Of a stretch of DNA of 47,924 nucleotides, positions 8,540 through 15,605 are shown in pieces. The stretch lies in assembly GCA_023664705.1 (NCBI GenBank), contig JAMPFE010000011.1, positions 1-47,924 of the forward strand. Direction: 5' to 3'. Source of the DNA: Lachnospiraceae bacterium. GTDB lineage: Bacteria > Bacillota > Clostridia > Oscillospirales > Ruminococcaceae. Each line of letters starts with the position of its first letter. Position 1 is the first letter of the stretch. A model generated the notes under the pieces. It saw only the letters and a program-made list of their open reading frames with translations. It searched no databases and was not told the origin of the DNA. The translations under genes and the position numbers were made by a program.

Positions 8540-8868
8540 ACAATCGGAAACGCCAACTTCCGAGGAGCTCCCAACAAGGAGACCGCCGCGACGAGTAAAA
8601 TCGCCCCCAACATCGCAACCCAATCCACGCGCGAAACGCACCGCCGCGACGAAGAAAAGCGTCCCCAACACCGAAACCCCAATCCCCGCGCGAACGCCCC
8701 GCCGCGACGAAAAAAGCGTTCCCAACACCGAACCCCAAATCCACCCCGCGCGAACGCCCCGCCGCGATGAAAAAAATCGCCCAAAGCACCGAAAACCCCA
8801 ATCCACCGCGCGCAACGCGCTGAAAACCGCTCTTGAAAAGGAGGGCTTTGAATATGAAGAATTATGAA
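8400..8868 (+). repeat. Tandem, degenerate duplication of the sigma-factor region-4 coding end
   Basis: The parent stretch 8400-8539 encodes the helix-turn-helix and C-terminus. From about 8555 the same order of blocks returns in mutated form: CCCAACAAGGAGACCGCCG at 8570 (parent TCCAACAAAGAGACCGCCG at 8414), then four units starting CCGCCGCGAC/T at 8583, 8641, 8699 and 8759 (spacing 58, 58, 60 bp), each containing an AAAAGCG- or AAATCG-like block, a CCCAACA-like block and mostly a CGCGCGAACG-like end. It closes with a nearly exact copy of the gene end (8814-8868 versus 8484-8538). Read in the sigma frame, copy 1 still gives PNKETAATSKIAPNIATQ beside the parent SNKETAAVMRKSVHNIET. Most changes add C, making a C-rich tract. 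Confidence 0.85.
8526..8867 (+). CDS. Chimeric reading frame created by the duplication, 113 residues
   Basis: The frame opens with ATG 8526 inside the sigma gene end, preceded by AAGAGGG. It begins MSNCEQ, resembling the MKNYEE start of the real partner gene, and ends with ARNALKTALEKEGFEYEEL, the duplicated sigma C-terminus. The middle is Pro/Arg/Lys/Thr-rich low complexity from the degenerate units. It overlaps the sigma stop by 14 bp and the partner's start by 14 bp, so it could carry ribosomes from one to the other and preserve translational coupling. Whether the peptide itself has a role is unknown; it may be a by-product of the repeat expansion. Confidence 0.4.
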   Translation: MSNCEQSETPTSEELPTRRPPRRVKSPPTSQPNPRAKRTAATKKSVPNTETPIPARTPRRDEKSVPNTEPQIHPARTPRRDEKNRPKHRKPQSTARNALKTALEKEGFEYEEL

Positions 8869-9855
8869 GAAATGGCAAGCAGCGTCCTAAAACGCAGAGA
8901 CGCGGAAATAAAGCGCCGCAGACGCGCGTTCCTTATCGGAGCGCCCTGCGCGGCAGCCGTGCTCGTCGGCGTCGTCGGCATAGGCTCGGCAGTCGCCGCT
9001 AATTACAGAAACAACGTCCCGATCATCGCGCCGCCAAACGACGCGGAAAACACAAGCACAGCGGAAATAGCGAACGCCGTCACGGTCGACGCGTCCGCCG
9101 AAGTTGCCGACGTACCCGCCATCGACATCGCTGTCGAGCCGTATGTCCCCGACTACACCAACCCCAACTCGGGCGACACAGACGATGTAATGCCCATACA
9201 CTACATCACAGCCGCCGAGGAGCTGCAGACCATAGCTCCCGACCTCAACGAAGAGGACTTCACACCGTACACGCTCGAGGGGCTCGACAGCTTTTACGGT
9301 CTGCGGTTCAACCGCCTTGCCGAGATATACCCCGACTGGCAGTACACCTGCGACAAGCTCGGCCTTTACCGTCACGAGGAGAGCGACGGCTTTATCTCCT
9401 CCATGACAATGGTAAGCACTCTCAACACGATCACCTACACCGCCCCGAGCGGCGGTATCGTCAAGGTCTCCGCGCAGTACGGGCGATTTGATATGCCCCT
9501 GTTCGGCGACCTCCCCGCGTACCCCGAAAACGACGCGCCCGCAGCCGCTTACGAGCCCGAGGTGAACTACGAGTACGACGAAGACGGCAACGTCATAGGC
9601 GCGTCGATAGGCGGCTACGACCCGACCGCCAACGCCGAGGCGCCCTCTAACCCCGACACAAACCCCGACACCGACCTCCCCTTGCCGCTGTACAGGGTAA
9701 ACGGCTACGACGCGTTTGTCACGGCAGTCCTCGACAGCAGCAGCAACGTCGACCACTACACGGCGTATATCCCCATGAACTCCTACGTAAGGATAACCGC
9801 CTACAACGTCGACCAGTTCGAGTTCGCCGAGATACTCGACAACTTCACCAAATAA
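8854..9855 (+). CDS. Membrane-anchored partner of ECF sigma factor (putative anti-sigma factor)
   Basis: 333 residues. The start is ATG 8854, with AGGAGG at 8838 (10-nt spacing); that site lies in the duplicated copy of the sigma gene end. Short basic cytoplasmic N-terminus (KRRDAEIKRRRR), one membrane segment at about 24-48, then an extracytoplasmic Asp/Pro/Asn-rich domain to the C-terminus, ending in a compact part containing FGL-like repeats of aromatic residues. No ZAS zinc motif is visible in the short cytoplasmic part. The anti-sigma role is inferred from position and topology only. A strong terminator follows at 9862. Compare the gene at 16157, which has the same plan. Confidence 0.65.
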   Translation: MKNYEEMASSVLKRRDAEIKRRRRAFLIGAPCAAAVLVGVVGIGSAVAANYRNNVPIIAPPNDAENTSTAEIANAVTVDASAEVADVPAIDIAVEPYVPDYTNPNSGDTDDVMPIHYITAAEELQTIAPDLNEEDFTPYTLEGLDSFYGLRFNRLAEIYPDWQYTCDKLGLYRHEESDGFISSMTMVSTLNTITYTAPSGGIVKVSAQYGRFDMPLFGDLPAYPENDAPAAAYEPEVNYEYDEDGNVIGASIGGYDPTANAEAPSNPDTNPDTDLPLPLYRVNGYDAFVTAVLDSSSNVDHYTAYIPMNSYVRITAYNVDQFEFAEILDNFTK

Positions 9856-9861
9856 TTCCCC

Positions 9862-9886
9862 AAGCCCCGCCCCCCGCGGGGCTTTT
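9862..9886 (+). terminator. Terminator after the sigma/anti-sigma unit
   Basis: AAGCCCCGC (9862-9870), 5-nt loop, GCGGGGCTT (9876-9884), then TT and a short run of C's; a strong stem with a short T tail. Confidence 0.8.
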
Positions 9887-9916
9887 CCCCATGCCAAAAG
9901 CATATCACTGTTAAAA

Positions 9917-10087
9917 CTGCAAATTACTGCAAACTTTTTCAGCCCCAATTCGGTTAGTACATCTATTCCCAAATTTTAACATAAAATTACAACATTTCCA
10001 AATATTTACAGCCCAAAACTGCAAAAATCCGCAAATAACTGCAAATCGACTGCAAATAGCTGCACGCAAACTGCAAAAGACTGCAAG
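9917..10087. repeat. Helically phased CTGCAAA array, copy 1
   Basis: CTGCAAA or close variants begin at 10019, 10029, 10039, 10050, 10060, 10071 and 10081, i.e. steps of 10, 10, 11, 10, 11, 10 bp (one helical turn). Two more copies stand at 9917 and 9927. The array is preceded by a TTTCCAAATATTT block. The step length excludes coding. It lies just beyond the terminator of the minus-strand patatin gene and is related to the array at 35418. The rest of the 9887-10187 gap shows nothing else. Confidence 0.8.
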
Positions 10088-10120
10088 AAAAGGGACAAAT
10101 CCGAAGAATTTGTCCCTTTT
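10088..10120. terminator. Bidirectional terminator hairpin
   Basis: Perfect 13-bp stem AAAAGGGACAAAT / ATTTGTCCCTTTT with a 7-nt loop. On the minus strand it ends in TTTTCTT and would terminate the patatin gene. Confidence 0.85.
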
Positions 10121-10187
10121 CTTATTCCGTCCTGCAAGTTTCCAGCCAAAAACTTGCAAAATTTTCAAAATAATGCACATATGTGTA

Positions 10188-11054
10188 TCAGCTTACCTTG
10201 CTCTCCACGGTATGCATCCAGTGCGTAAGCTCGGCAATGCGGTCGTCCGCCTGCGCGTAGCCGTCCCGATAGGACTCCATTATCTTCGCGCCGTCCTTCT
10301 CGAACTTCGATATAGCCGGCAGCGTCGGTCGAAACACGTATATCCGACCCTGCTCCTCAAGCTCCTCCATAAGCTCCACGGTCTCCCAATAGCGCTCCAC
10401 GCGCGACAAACAAGCGTCCGCAAACGCGGGATAGTCCTTGTACATCGCCCGGATTATCTTGCGGAACCTCGCGTAATCGGTCGGAGCTACCGTGCTGTCG
10501 GGCTTCGTCAGTATAATGACCAGCTTGTCGCAGCCCATATCCAGCGCCCTTTCGATCGGTATGCTGTCGGCAATGGAGCCGTCCAGATAGTGCCGCCCGT
10601 CCATTTCCACGGGTTCGCACAGCATCGGAACGGAGCAAGTCGCCTTGCAAATGGTCAGCAGCCGCTCGCAGTCCTCCTCCTCGGAGAAATACTCCGCCTC
10701 CCCCGTCTCCATGCAAGTGCAAACGTATTCCGTCTCTATGCCGCTGTGAAAATATGTATCGAAGTCGAACGGAAATTGCTTATACGGATACTCAAACGCC
10801 ATTTTGTCGAGGTTTATCAGCTTTTTCGAGCCGAGAAACTGCTTGAACCCGTAATAGGATTCGTTTCGCGGCACGTTTATCATTCGGCAGGTCCTGCCCT
10901 TTTGCCGCGATACGTAGCTCATGGCGTTTCCGCCGCCCGCCGATACGCCGATAACGTATGGGAAGTAAATTCCGTTCTCCATAAGGCGGTCGAGCACTCC
11001 CGCGGTAAAAATGCCCCTGACTGCTCCGCCCTCAAGAATAAGTCCCGTTTTCAT
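10188..11054 (-). CDS. Patatin-like phospholipase (YjjU/RssA type)
   Basis: 288 residues. A serine hydrolase of the patatin fold that would cleave acyl groups from phospholipids or related esters. Visible: oxyanion loop LILEGGAVRG at the N-terminus, the nucleophile elbow GVSAGG (Ser near 38), and the catalytic Asp in LDGSIADSIP (near 155; DGS in place of the commoner DGG). No signal peptide, so cytosolic or membrane peripheral. Stands alone: a strong terminator lies downstream and a hairpin mosaic upstream. The start ATG 11054 has only a weak AAGG ribosome site about 14 bp upstream. Confidence 0.92.
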   Translation of the reverse strand: MKTGLILEGGAVRGIFTAGVLDRLMENGIYFPYVIGVSAGGGNAMSYVSRQKGRTCRMINVPRNESYYGFKQFLGSKKLINLDKMAFEYPYKQFPFDFDTYFHSGIETEYVCTCMETGEAEYFSEEEDCERLLTICKATCSVPMLCEPVEMDGRHYLDGSIADSIPIERALDMGCDKLVIILTKPDSTVAPTDYARFRKIIRAMYKDYPAFADACLSRVERYWETVELMEELEEQGRIYVFRPTLPAISKFEKDGAKIMESYRDGYAQADDRIAELTHWMHTVESKVS

Positions 11055-11121
11055 GTTCCATCACCAAGCCTTGTTAAAAAATATTGTAATGTATACGTCC
11101 AAAGTTGCACTAAACTGTACA

Positions 11122-11202
11122 AACCCCCTCTCCGAGGGGAGGGTGGGTGTGGGGGCGCTGCCCCCAGCCTCTCGCCAAAGGGCTCCGCCCTTTGGAATCC
11201 CG
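11122..11202. repeat. Triple-hairpin GC-rich intergenic mosaic
   Basis: Three perfect hairpins in a row: CCCCTC-TCC-GAGGGG (11125-11139), GGGGGC-GCT-GCCCCC (11151-11165) and CCAAAGGGC-TCC-GCCCTTTGG (11175-11195). Their GC content stands out from the AT-rich flanks. It looks like a dispersed REP-like element of Clostridia (recalled resemblance, not checked). Beyond it, 11203-11350 is AT-rich with no gene. Confidence 0.7.
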
Positions 11203-11352
11203 AAAAAACGAATAATGTTTTTCTAATTGTACACACTACAAATTATATCATCGAAAAGTTAACTTTTTGTAAACTTTTAAGCGGTAATTATTTATATAAA
11301 TTTGACAAAAAAACAAAGATTATTCTCGGGAATTTGTTGAAAAATAACGCGA

Positions 11353-11376
11353 AAAACCGCGAAAACGCGGCTTTTA
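11353..11376 (-). terminator. Terminator of the GntR/ABC operon
   Basis: On the minus strand CCGCG-TTTT-CGCGG followed by TTTTTCGCG; it directly follows the TraB/GumN stop. Confidence 0.65.
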
Positions 11377-12282
11377 CAGGCTTATTCGCTCGACGGCGTA
11401 CCCCGCCTCCTCCAGACAGTCTATAATATCGGGCGCGGCGGCGAAATGCATCGCCCCGACGGCAACGAACGCCGTCTCGCCGCTCTCGAGCACGCCGAGA
11501 ATGTAGTCCGCCATTTTCCGCTGGCGGTTCTCGTACATCTCGAAATAGAATTGCTCATACTGCTCGGCAAGCTCCTCGGGGGGCTCATCCCCGTCGAGCA
11601 TGCTCTCCAGCGCGGCAACGTCGCCGCTCGCCCACGCGGAATACAGCTCGTTCATCTGCCGCTTCTGGAGCTCGTAGTCGGCGCGGACGCTCTCCAGCAG
11701 CATATAAATTTGCAGCTCCCTGCCCTCGTTGGCGTTGATTTGGTATTGCTCGGCAGCGCTCTCAAGCTCGAATATCGGCTTGCCGTTCTTTTTGGCGTAG
11801 GTCAGCAGCGCCCTGTCCGTGCCGAAATCGGAGCTGTAGCCGCAGTCCTCCGCGAGCTTTGTCGACAGCATACTGCTCCACACGGCGGGGATATAGCGCT
11901 CCAGATTTGCCGAATAAATTCCCTTATTTTGCAAGAAATCTCGTATCTCCTTGCAATCCTCGCCCATATATTCCTCGGCGGTCATGCCGTCGAGCTCCAT
12001 TATGCGCATTGCCGCGGAAAGCTCGGAGATATTCGTCTCCAACGCGAACAGGTCGAGCTCCACAGCCAGCGCGCCGCACTCGTCGAGCGCCGCAAAGACC
12101 TCCTCGGGGTACGCGGTATTGTCAAGCCCGACGTGCATGGTGCCGAGCATATAGACCTCGCCGCCCGTCTCCGCGTCCGTGACCTTGAAAAACGGCGGCG
12201 TTACCGCGTTTTCGGGCTTTCCGCAGCCCGAAAACAGCGCGATAACGCATATCAAAACGATAGAAATAATGTGTTTTTTCAT
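11374..12282 (-). CDS. TraB/GumN family lipoprotein
   Basis: 302 residues from ATG 12282 (AAAGGG 9 bp upstream; an in-frame ATG at 12300 lies inside the preceding gene). The N-terminus is a lipoprotein signal, MKKHIISIVLICVIALFSGC, with FSGC lipobox. The mature protein matches TraB/GumN: YMLGTMHVG (first conserved GxxH) near 50, ALAVELDL near 78, and FVAVGAMHFA near 280 (second GxxH). The family belongs to the Tiki/EreA-like group, in which these His and Glu residues are proposed to bind metal; the substrate is usually unknown. It is the last gene of a GntR-controlled ABC operon, so it may belong to an envelope-stress or peptide-resistance response. Confidence 0.85.
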   Translation of the reverse strand: MKKHIISIVLICVIALFSGCGKPENAVTPPFFKVTDAETGGEVYMLGTMHVGLDNTAYPEEVFAALDECGALAVELDLFALETNISELSAAMRIMELDGMTAEEYMGEDCKEIRDFLQNKGIYSANLERYIPAVWSSMLSTKLAEDCGYSSDFGTDRALLTYAKKNGKPIFELESAAEQYQINANEGRELQIYMLLESVRADYELQKRQMNELYSAWASGDVAALESMLDGDEPPEELAEQYEQFYFEMYENRQRKMADYILGVLESGETAFVAVGAMHFAAAPDIIDCLEEAGYAVERISL

Positions 12283-12283
12283 A

Positions 12284-12493
12284 TTACGAGCCCTTTGCAT
12301 TTTTTATCTTCAGCACCGAAAAGAACCCCAGCGCCGCAACGTCGATAAGCGAAATAACGCCGATAATTATCCGCAGAGCGTCCGGAATTTCGACGTCCAG
12401 AATGCCCGTAACGCCCATTGTTATGCCGATTATGCCCGAGATCATCAGGCTTGCGGCAAAGCCGAGGTCTACCGTTTTCTTGTTCAGCTTCAT
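12284..12493 (-). CDS. Small two-segment membrane protein
   Basis: 69 residues from ATG 12493 (GAGGTG 6 bp upstream). Two hydrophobic segments, about 12-32 (LGFAASLMISGIIGITMGVT) and 42-60, with a basic C-terminus (KIKNAKGS). Its stop is 1 bp before the lipoprotein ATG, and it starts 10 bp after the permease stop. No family recognised; perhaps an accessory of the ABC transporter. Confidence 0.7.
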   Translation of the reverse strand: MKLNKKTVDLGFAASLMISGIIGITMGVTGILDVEIPDALRIIIGVISLIDVAALGFFSVLKIKNAKGS

Positions 12494-12503
12494 ATCAAAC
12501 ACC

Positions 12504-13181
12504 TCATTTGCTCTCGTATTGCAGCGCGGGATTTGCCGTTTTGACGTTCGCCGTTCTGTAACGCCGCGCCGAAACGGCGTAAAGCACTGCCGCCGCCGCG
12601 CTCACAGCCGCTATGAATATCAGCGCCGCCGCCCAAAGCGGCAAGCCGAAGCCGTTCCGTATAACGGTATCCCCGCCCGCGACCGAAAGCACGGTAAGCG
12701 GCGCTATAACGGCATACACCATTACGATGCCGCCGCCCGGCGTCGTCGTCACAAACGCCGCCGTTGCGATAAGCAGAAAATTTACCACAGCGCCGATAAT
12801 CAGCGTGTCCGCGAACTCAACCGCCGCCGCGCCGATAATTCCCAGAAAGATGAAATACGCGCACATAACGACCGCCGAAACGCCGAGCGTCACTATCAGC
12901 ACGAACGCGGGCACGGCTCTCGTGTACAGCGCCCTGGCTATCGGCATCGAGCGCACGAGCTTGTTTGCGGCGATGTCTCGGCAGCCGCAGATGATACCTA
13001 TCTCCGACATAAACACGGCGGGGAAAAACAGGAATATCTTCGGGAAAAGGTAGTCCTCGCTGCCGAGCGCCTCGTGGAACCAAAACGGCAGCACAGCGAA
13101 CACCACCGACACGCCTACCCCGCACCAGAAAAAGAACGGCATTTTCCGCCAGCTGTTGAAAAGGAATTTCAGTCCCTTCAT
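12504..13181 (-). CDS. ABC transporter membrane protein (second permease)
   Basis: 225 residues, about six membrane segments (about 17-37, 48-66, 90-113, 120-148, 155-175, 183-205) with a basic N-terminus. It has the size and layout of ABC-2-type permeases but no sharp family motif. The start ATG 13181 lies 1 bp after the stop of the upstream permease, with GGGAGG before it. Likely pairs with the 13183 product and the 13827 ATPase. Confidence 0.7.
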   Translation of the reverse strand: MKGLKFLFNSWRKMPFFFWCGVGVSVVFAVLPFWFHEALGSEDYLFPKIFLFFPAVFMSEIGIICGCRDIAANKLVRSMPIARALYTRAVPAFVLIVTLGVSAVVMCAYFIFLGIIGAAAVEFADTLIIGAVVNFLLIATAAFVTTTPGGGIVMVYAVIAPLTVLSVAGGDTVIRNGFGLPLWAAALIFIAAVSAAAAVLYAVSARRYRTANVKTANPALQYESK

Positions 13182-13182
13182 G

Positions 13183-13830
13183 CTAATCCTCCCTTCCCCA
13201 GAGCTTTTCCGCCCTCGTCATCACCACGGCTGCCGATATAAGCAGAAAGCCCAGCGACGCGGCGAGAATGATCGCGGATATGTCGGGCGGGAACGACAGC
13301 CCTTCGTCGCCGTTCGCTCCCGAATAGAACCCGAAGCCGAAGCCTACCGCCGCCATTACGCCTATCCTCACCCACGGGGACTTCATATGCCCCGTAAGGT
13401 TCATCAGCCCCTGCGTGACGAATATCGCCGCCGCTATCGCGACAATGGCGCCGACGCGGTACAGCAGCAGCCCGAGCGTCGTGTAGACCGCCCCGTAAAC
13501 GAACGCGGCGACGTTCGCGAAGAGCAGCGCCTGCCGAAAACGCGCCGCGCCGTCCGCTAACGAATGGAAAAATCTGTAGCCGTGGGCGGTGCGCATATTT
13601 GCCGAAAATACGCCGTTCAGCATTCCGAAGCCCACCGACAGCACCAGCACGCCGCTCAGGAACGGCGCAAGCCCCGTTACGAACCCGAGCCAGAAGTCGT
13701 TCAGCGGTACGCCGACGTTCAGCAGCAAGCCCCCGATAAGCAGCGCCCCGAACGCGATAAGCGCTATGATAACGCTTGTCCGAACCTGATTTTTGCCGCT
13801 GAATATCTTGAAAGAATTGAAATATTTCAT
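13183..13830 (-). CDS. ABC transporter membrane protein (first permease)
   Basis: 215 residues, about six membrane segments. The N-terminus is cytoplasmic and amphipathic (KYFNSFKIFSGKNQVR), typical of ABC-2 permeases. The ATG overlaps the ATPase stop by 4 bp. Probably forms a heterodimer with the next gene's product. Transport direction is inferred as export from the operon type (YtrA-like GntR regulator, ATPase, two permeases). Confidence 0.72.
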   Translation of the reverse strand: MKYFNSFKIFSGKNQVRTSVIIALIAFGALLIGGLLLNVGVPLNDFWLGFVTGLAPFLSGVLVLSVGFGMLNGVFSANMRTAHGYRFFHSLADGAARFRQALLFANVAAFVYGAVYTTLGLLLYRVGAIVAIAAAIFVTQGLMNLTGHMKSPWVRIGVMAAVGFGFGFYSGANGDEGLSFPPDISAIILAASLGFLLISAAVVMTRAEKLWGRED

Positions 13831-14711
13831 CGCCGTTCCTCCGCGTATTTCAACATTCCGATGCTCAGCTGCTGGAGCGTCGGACGCTCGCAGACCGCGC
13901 CCTCCGCCTCGAAGCGGTTCTTGTGCGCGGCGAGCGCCAGCCCCTCGAACACAGTCTTGTTCACGTTATGCGAGAGCATAAGCGCCTTTGATTTTTCATA
14001 ATCGGCAGCGTCTCCGCGGACTATGACATACTTGTCCTTGAGGTCCTCGACAAAGCCCTGCTCGATTATCTGCCCATTGTCCATAAAAACGGCGTAGTCG
14101 GCGGCATTCTCCATATCGGCAATATTGTGCGTGGAGAACAGGATAGATTTCTCGCCGTTGCCGTCGTCAAGATAGCCTCTCATTCTGTCGCAGAGCCTGT
14201 CGCGCATAAGCGGGTCGAGGGAGCTGCCCGGCTCGTCGAGTATCAGCAGATCCGTCTCCCTCGCGAACACAGCCGCAAGCGCCGTTCTCATGCGGTTTCC
14301 GTCCGACTGCTTGTACATGGGGAGAGACTTTTTGGCGTTCTCGTCGTCGACCTCCAGCTCGCGGCAGAGCGCGTTAAAGCGCTTCCTGTCGAATTTCTCA
14401 TACGCCAGCGACATTGCCTCGGCGATGTCTTTTGCTTTCCAGCCCGCGGGGAAGAAGCCCTGCGCCGCGCAGTAGCCTATCCTCTCGCGGAGCGCCGCGT
14501 CGTCTATGTCCTTGTATTCCCCGAAATATGTGACCTCGCCGCCGTTCGCGTGGATAACGCCGCACAGCAGGTCTATAAGCGTGGTCTTGCCCGCGCCGTT
14601 CGCGCCGATAAGCGCGGTCGCGAAGCCCTTCGGCAGCTCGAAGTCAAGCGCCCCGAGCGTAAATTTGGCGAATTTCTTCGTAAGTCCCTTTGACGTAAGA
14701 ATCGTTTCCAT
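13827..14711 (-). CDS. ABC transporter ATP-binding protein
   Basis: 294 residues. Walker A GANGAGKTT (near 35), Q-loop in YCAAQGF, Walker B LLILDEPGSSLDP and the switch His in FSTHN. The signature is degenerate: where LSGGQ is expected, the sequence reads KQSDGNRMRTALA, keeping the second Gly but losing S-G-G-Q order. A C-terminal domain of about 75 residues follows (VIVRGDAADYEKSKALM...), as in YtrB-type exporters. Spacing: 16 bp after the small gene at 14728 and a 4-bp overlap with the permease. Confidence 0.92.
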   Translation of the reverse strand: METILTSKGLTKKFAKFTLGALDFELPKGFATALIGANGAGKTTLIDLLCGVIHANGGEVTYFGEYKDIDDAALRERIGYCAAQGFFPAGWKAKDIAEAMSLAYEKFDRKRFNALCRELEVDDENAKKSLPMYKQSDGNRMRTALAAVFARETDLLILDEPGSSLDPLMRDRLCDRMRGYLDDGNGEKSILFSTHNIADMENAADYAVFMDNGQIIEQGFVEDLKDKYVIVRGDAADYEKSKALMLSHNVNKTVFEGLALAAHKNRFEAEGAVCERPTLQQLSIGMLKYAEERR

Positions 14712-14727
14712 ACGAACACCCCCGCTG

Positions 14728-14964
14728 TCAATCGAACTTGTAAACCGCCGCCCCGTCCGCGAACGCGGCGTACACCTTTTCGAGAACGTCCATGGCGAGC
14801 TTTTCTTCGGGATACGTGGCGGCGATGACCTGCCCGCCTATTCCCTCGGCGCACGCGAGTATCATATATTTCGCGTCCTTGCCGCCGCCGATATTTCTCT
14901 CCACCCGAAGCGTTTTTGCCCAAACGACGCTCTTTCTGTCCTGCGAATATATCAACATTTTCAT
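14728..14964 (-). CDS. Conserved-looking 78-residue cytosolic protein
   Basis: Starts MKMLIYSQDRKSVVW with GGAGGA 6-9 bp upstream of ATG 14964. The middle has a Gly-rich turn (NIGGGKDAKYMILACAEG) and the end an amphipathic helix (EKLAMDVLEKVYAAF). Looks like a small alpha/beta protein. It sits between the GntR regulator and the ATPase in the same direction. I recall similar small proteins in Clostridia and phages but cannot name a function. Confidence 0.65.
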   Translation of the reverse strand: MKMLIYSQDRKSVVWAKTLRVERNIGGGKDAKYMILACAEGIGGQVIAATYPEEKLAMDVLEKVYAAFADGAAVYKFD

Positions 14965-14976
14965 ATCCTCCTCATA

Positions 14977-15074
14977 TAGTTGTTGGTTTAATAGCGATTA
15001 GTTGTTAGTTATCGGGTGTAAAAGAGCCTGCCCCGTCAATAACTAACTGCTAACAACTATTCTCTAACCAACTA
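14977..15074. repeat. Imperfect palindrome of the TTAGTTGTTAGTTA family
   Basis: Arms TAGTTGTTGGTTT... and ...CTCTAACCAACTA, each with an inner TTAGTTGTTAGTTA / TAACTAACTGCTAACAAC block, can fold over about 98 nt. It lies between the regulator and the next gene of the operon, so it would be in the transcript. Related short blocks occur at 27941, 24838 and 31872. Confidence 0.6.
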
Positions 15075-15437
15075 AATTTCATACAAAACCGTTATCATCT
15101 TGATAAGCTCCTCTCGGGAAACGCCCGCGAGCTTCGCGCTCTCCATGGCGTTCTGCAGATGCTGCTCCAGCAGCCGCAGATGCTGCTCGCGCACCATCTC
15201 CCTGTCCTGCGGGTTGACGATATATCCCTTGCCCTGCACGGAGGATATAAGCCCCTCCTCGGAGAGCTGCTCATACGCCTTCATCGTCGTGATAACGCTT
15301 ATCTTCAGGTCCTTCGCCAGCCCGCGTATCGACGGCAGATACTCGCCCTCGGCGATAACGCCGTTCATGATGTCGTCCTTGAACTGCGCGGCTATCTGCT
15401 TATAAATCGGCACCTCGCTGTTCTGCAATATTTTCAT
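15072..15437 (-). CDS. GntR-family transcription regulator, YtrA subfamily
   Basis: 121 residues, with start ATG 15437 set by GGAGGTG 4-10 bp upstream. Winged-helix DNA-binding part at about 8-75 (VPIYKQIAAQFKDDI, GEYLPSIRGLAKDL, TTMKAYEQLSEEGL, VQGKGYIV), then a short helical C-terminal tail (about 80-121), the hallmark of the YtrA type. Such regulators usually repress their own operon with an ABC transporter. Here the first downstream genes are that transporter, and the promoter carries a palindrome over the -10 box, so autoregulation is likely. The effector is unknown; cell-envelope antibiotics induce related systems. Confidence 0.93.
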   Translation of the reverse strand: MKILQNSEVPIYKQIAAQFKDDIMNGVIAEGEYLPSIRGLAKDLKISVITTMKAYEQLSEEGLISSVQGKGYIVNPQDREMVREQHLRLLEQHLQNAMESAKLAGVSREELIKMITVLYEI

Positions 15438-15453
15438 TCGCTCACCTCCGTTC

Positions 15454-15506
15454 ATACTGTTTATATGTTATATATACAGTATATACTGCTTTTGCGGATT
15501 TGTCAA
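15454..15506 (-). promoter_or_regulatory. Promoter and probable operator of the GntR/ABC operon
   Basis: Minus strand TTGACA (15506-15501), 17-bp spacer, TATACT (15483-15478). The perfect palindrome CAGTATATACTG (15477-15488) covers the -10 box. A second half site ATACTGT (15454-15460) mirrors ACAGTAT (15476-15482). The arrangement suits repression by the encoded GntR protein. Confidence 0.75.
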
Positions 15507-15605
15507 GTACTTTTTTAAAATTTTTTTCGGCAGCCGCAACCCCGCGGCATTTTTTTCCTACTATATAAGTGAAACGCGTTTTATTCGACAACAAGAGGTG
15601 ATCAT

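Noticed and set aside
8312..8878. Minus-strand Gly/Arg/Ser-rich frames over the sigma-tail repeats
   Set aside because: Produced by the C-rich repeats on the other strand; no ribosome site and no family similarity.
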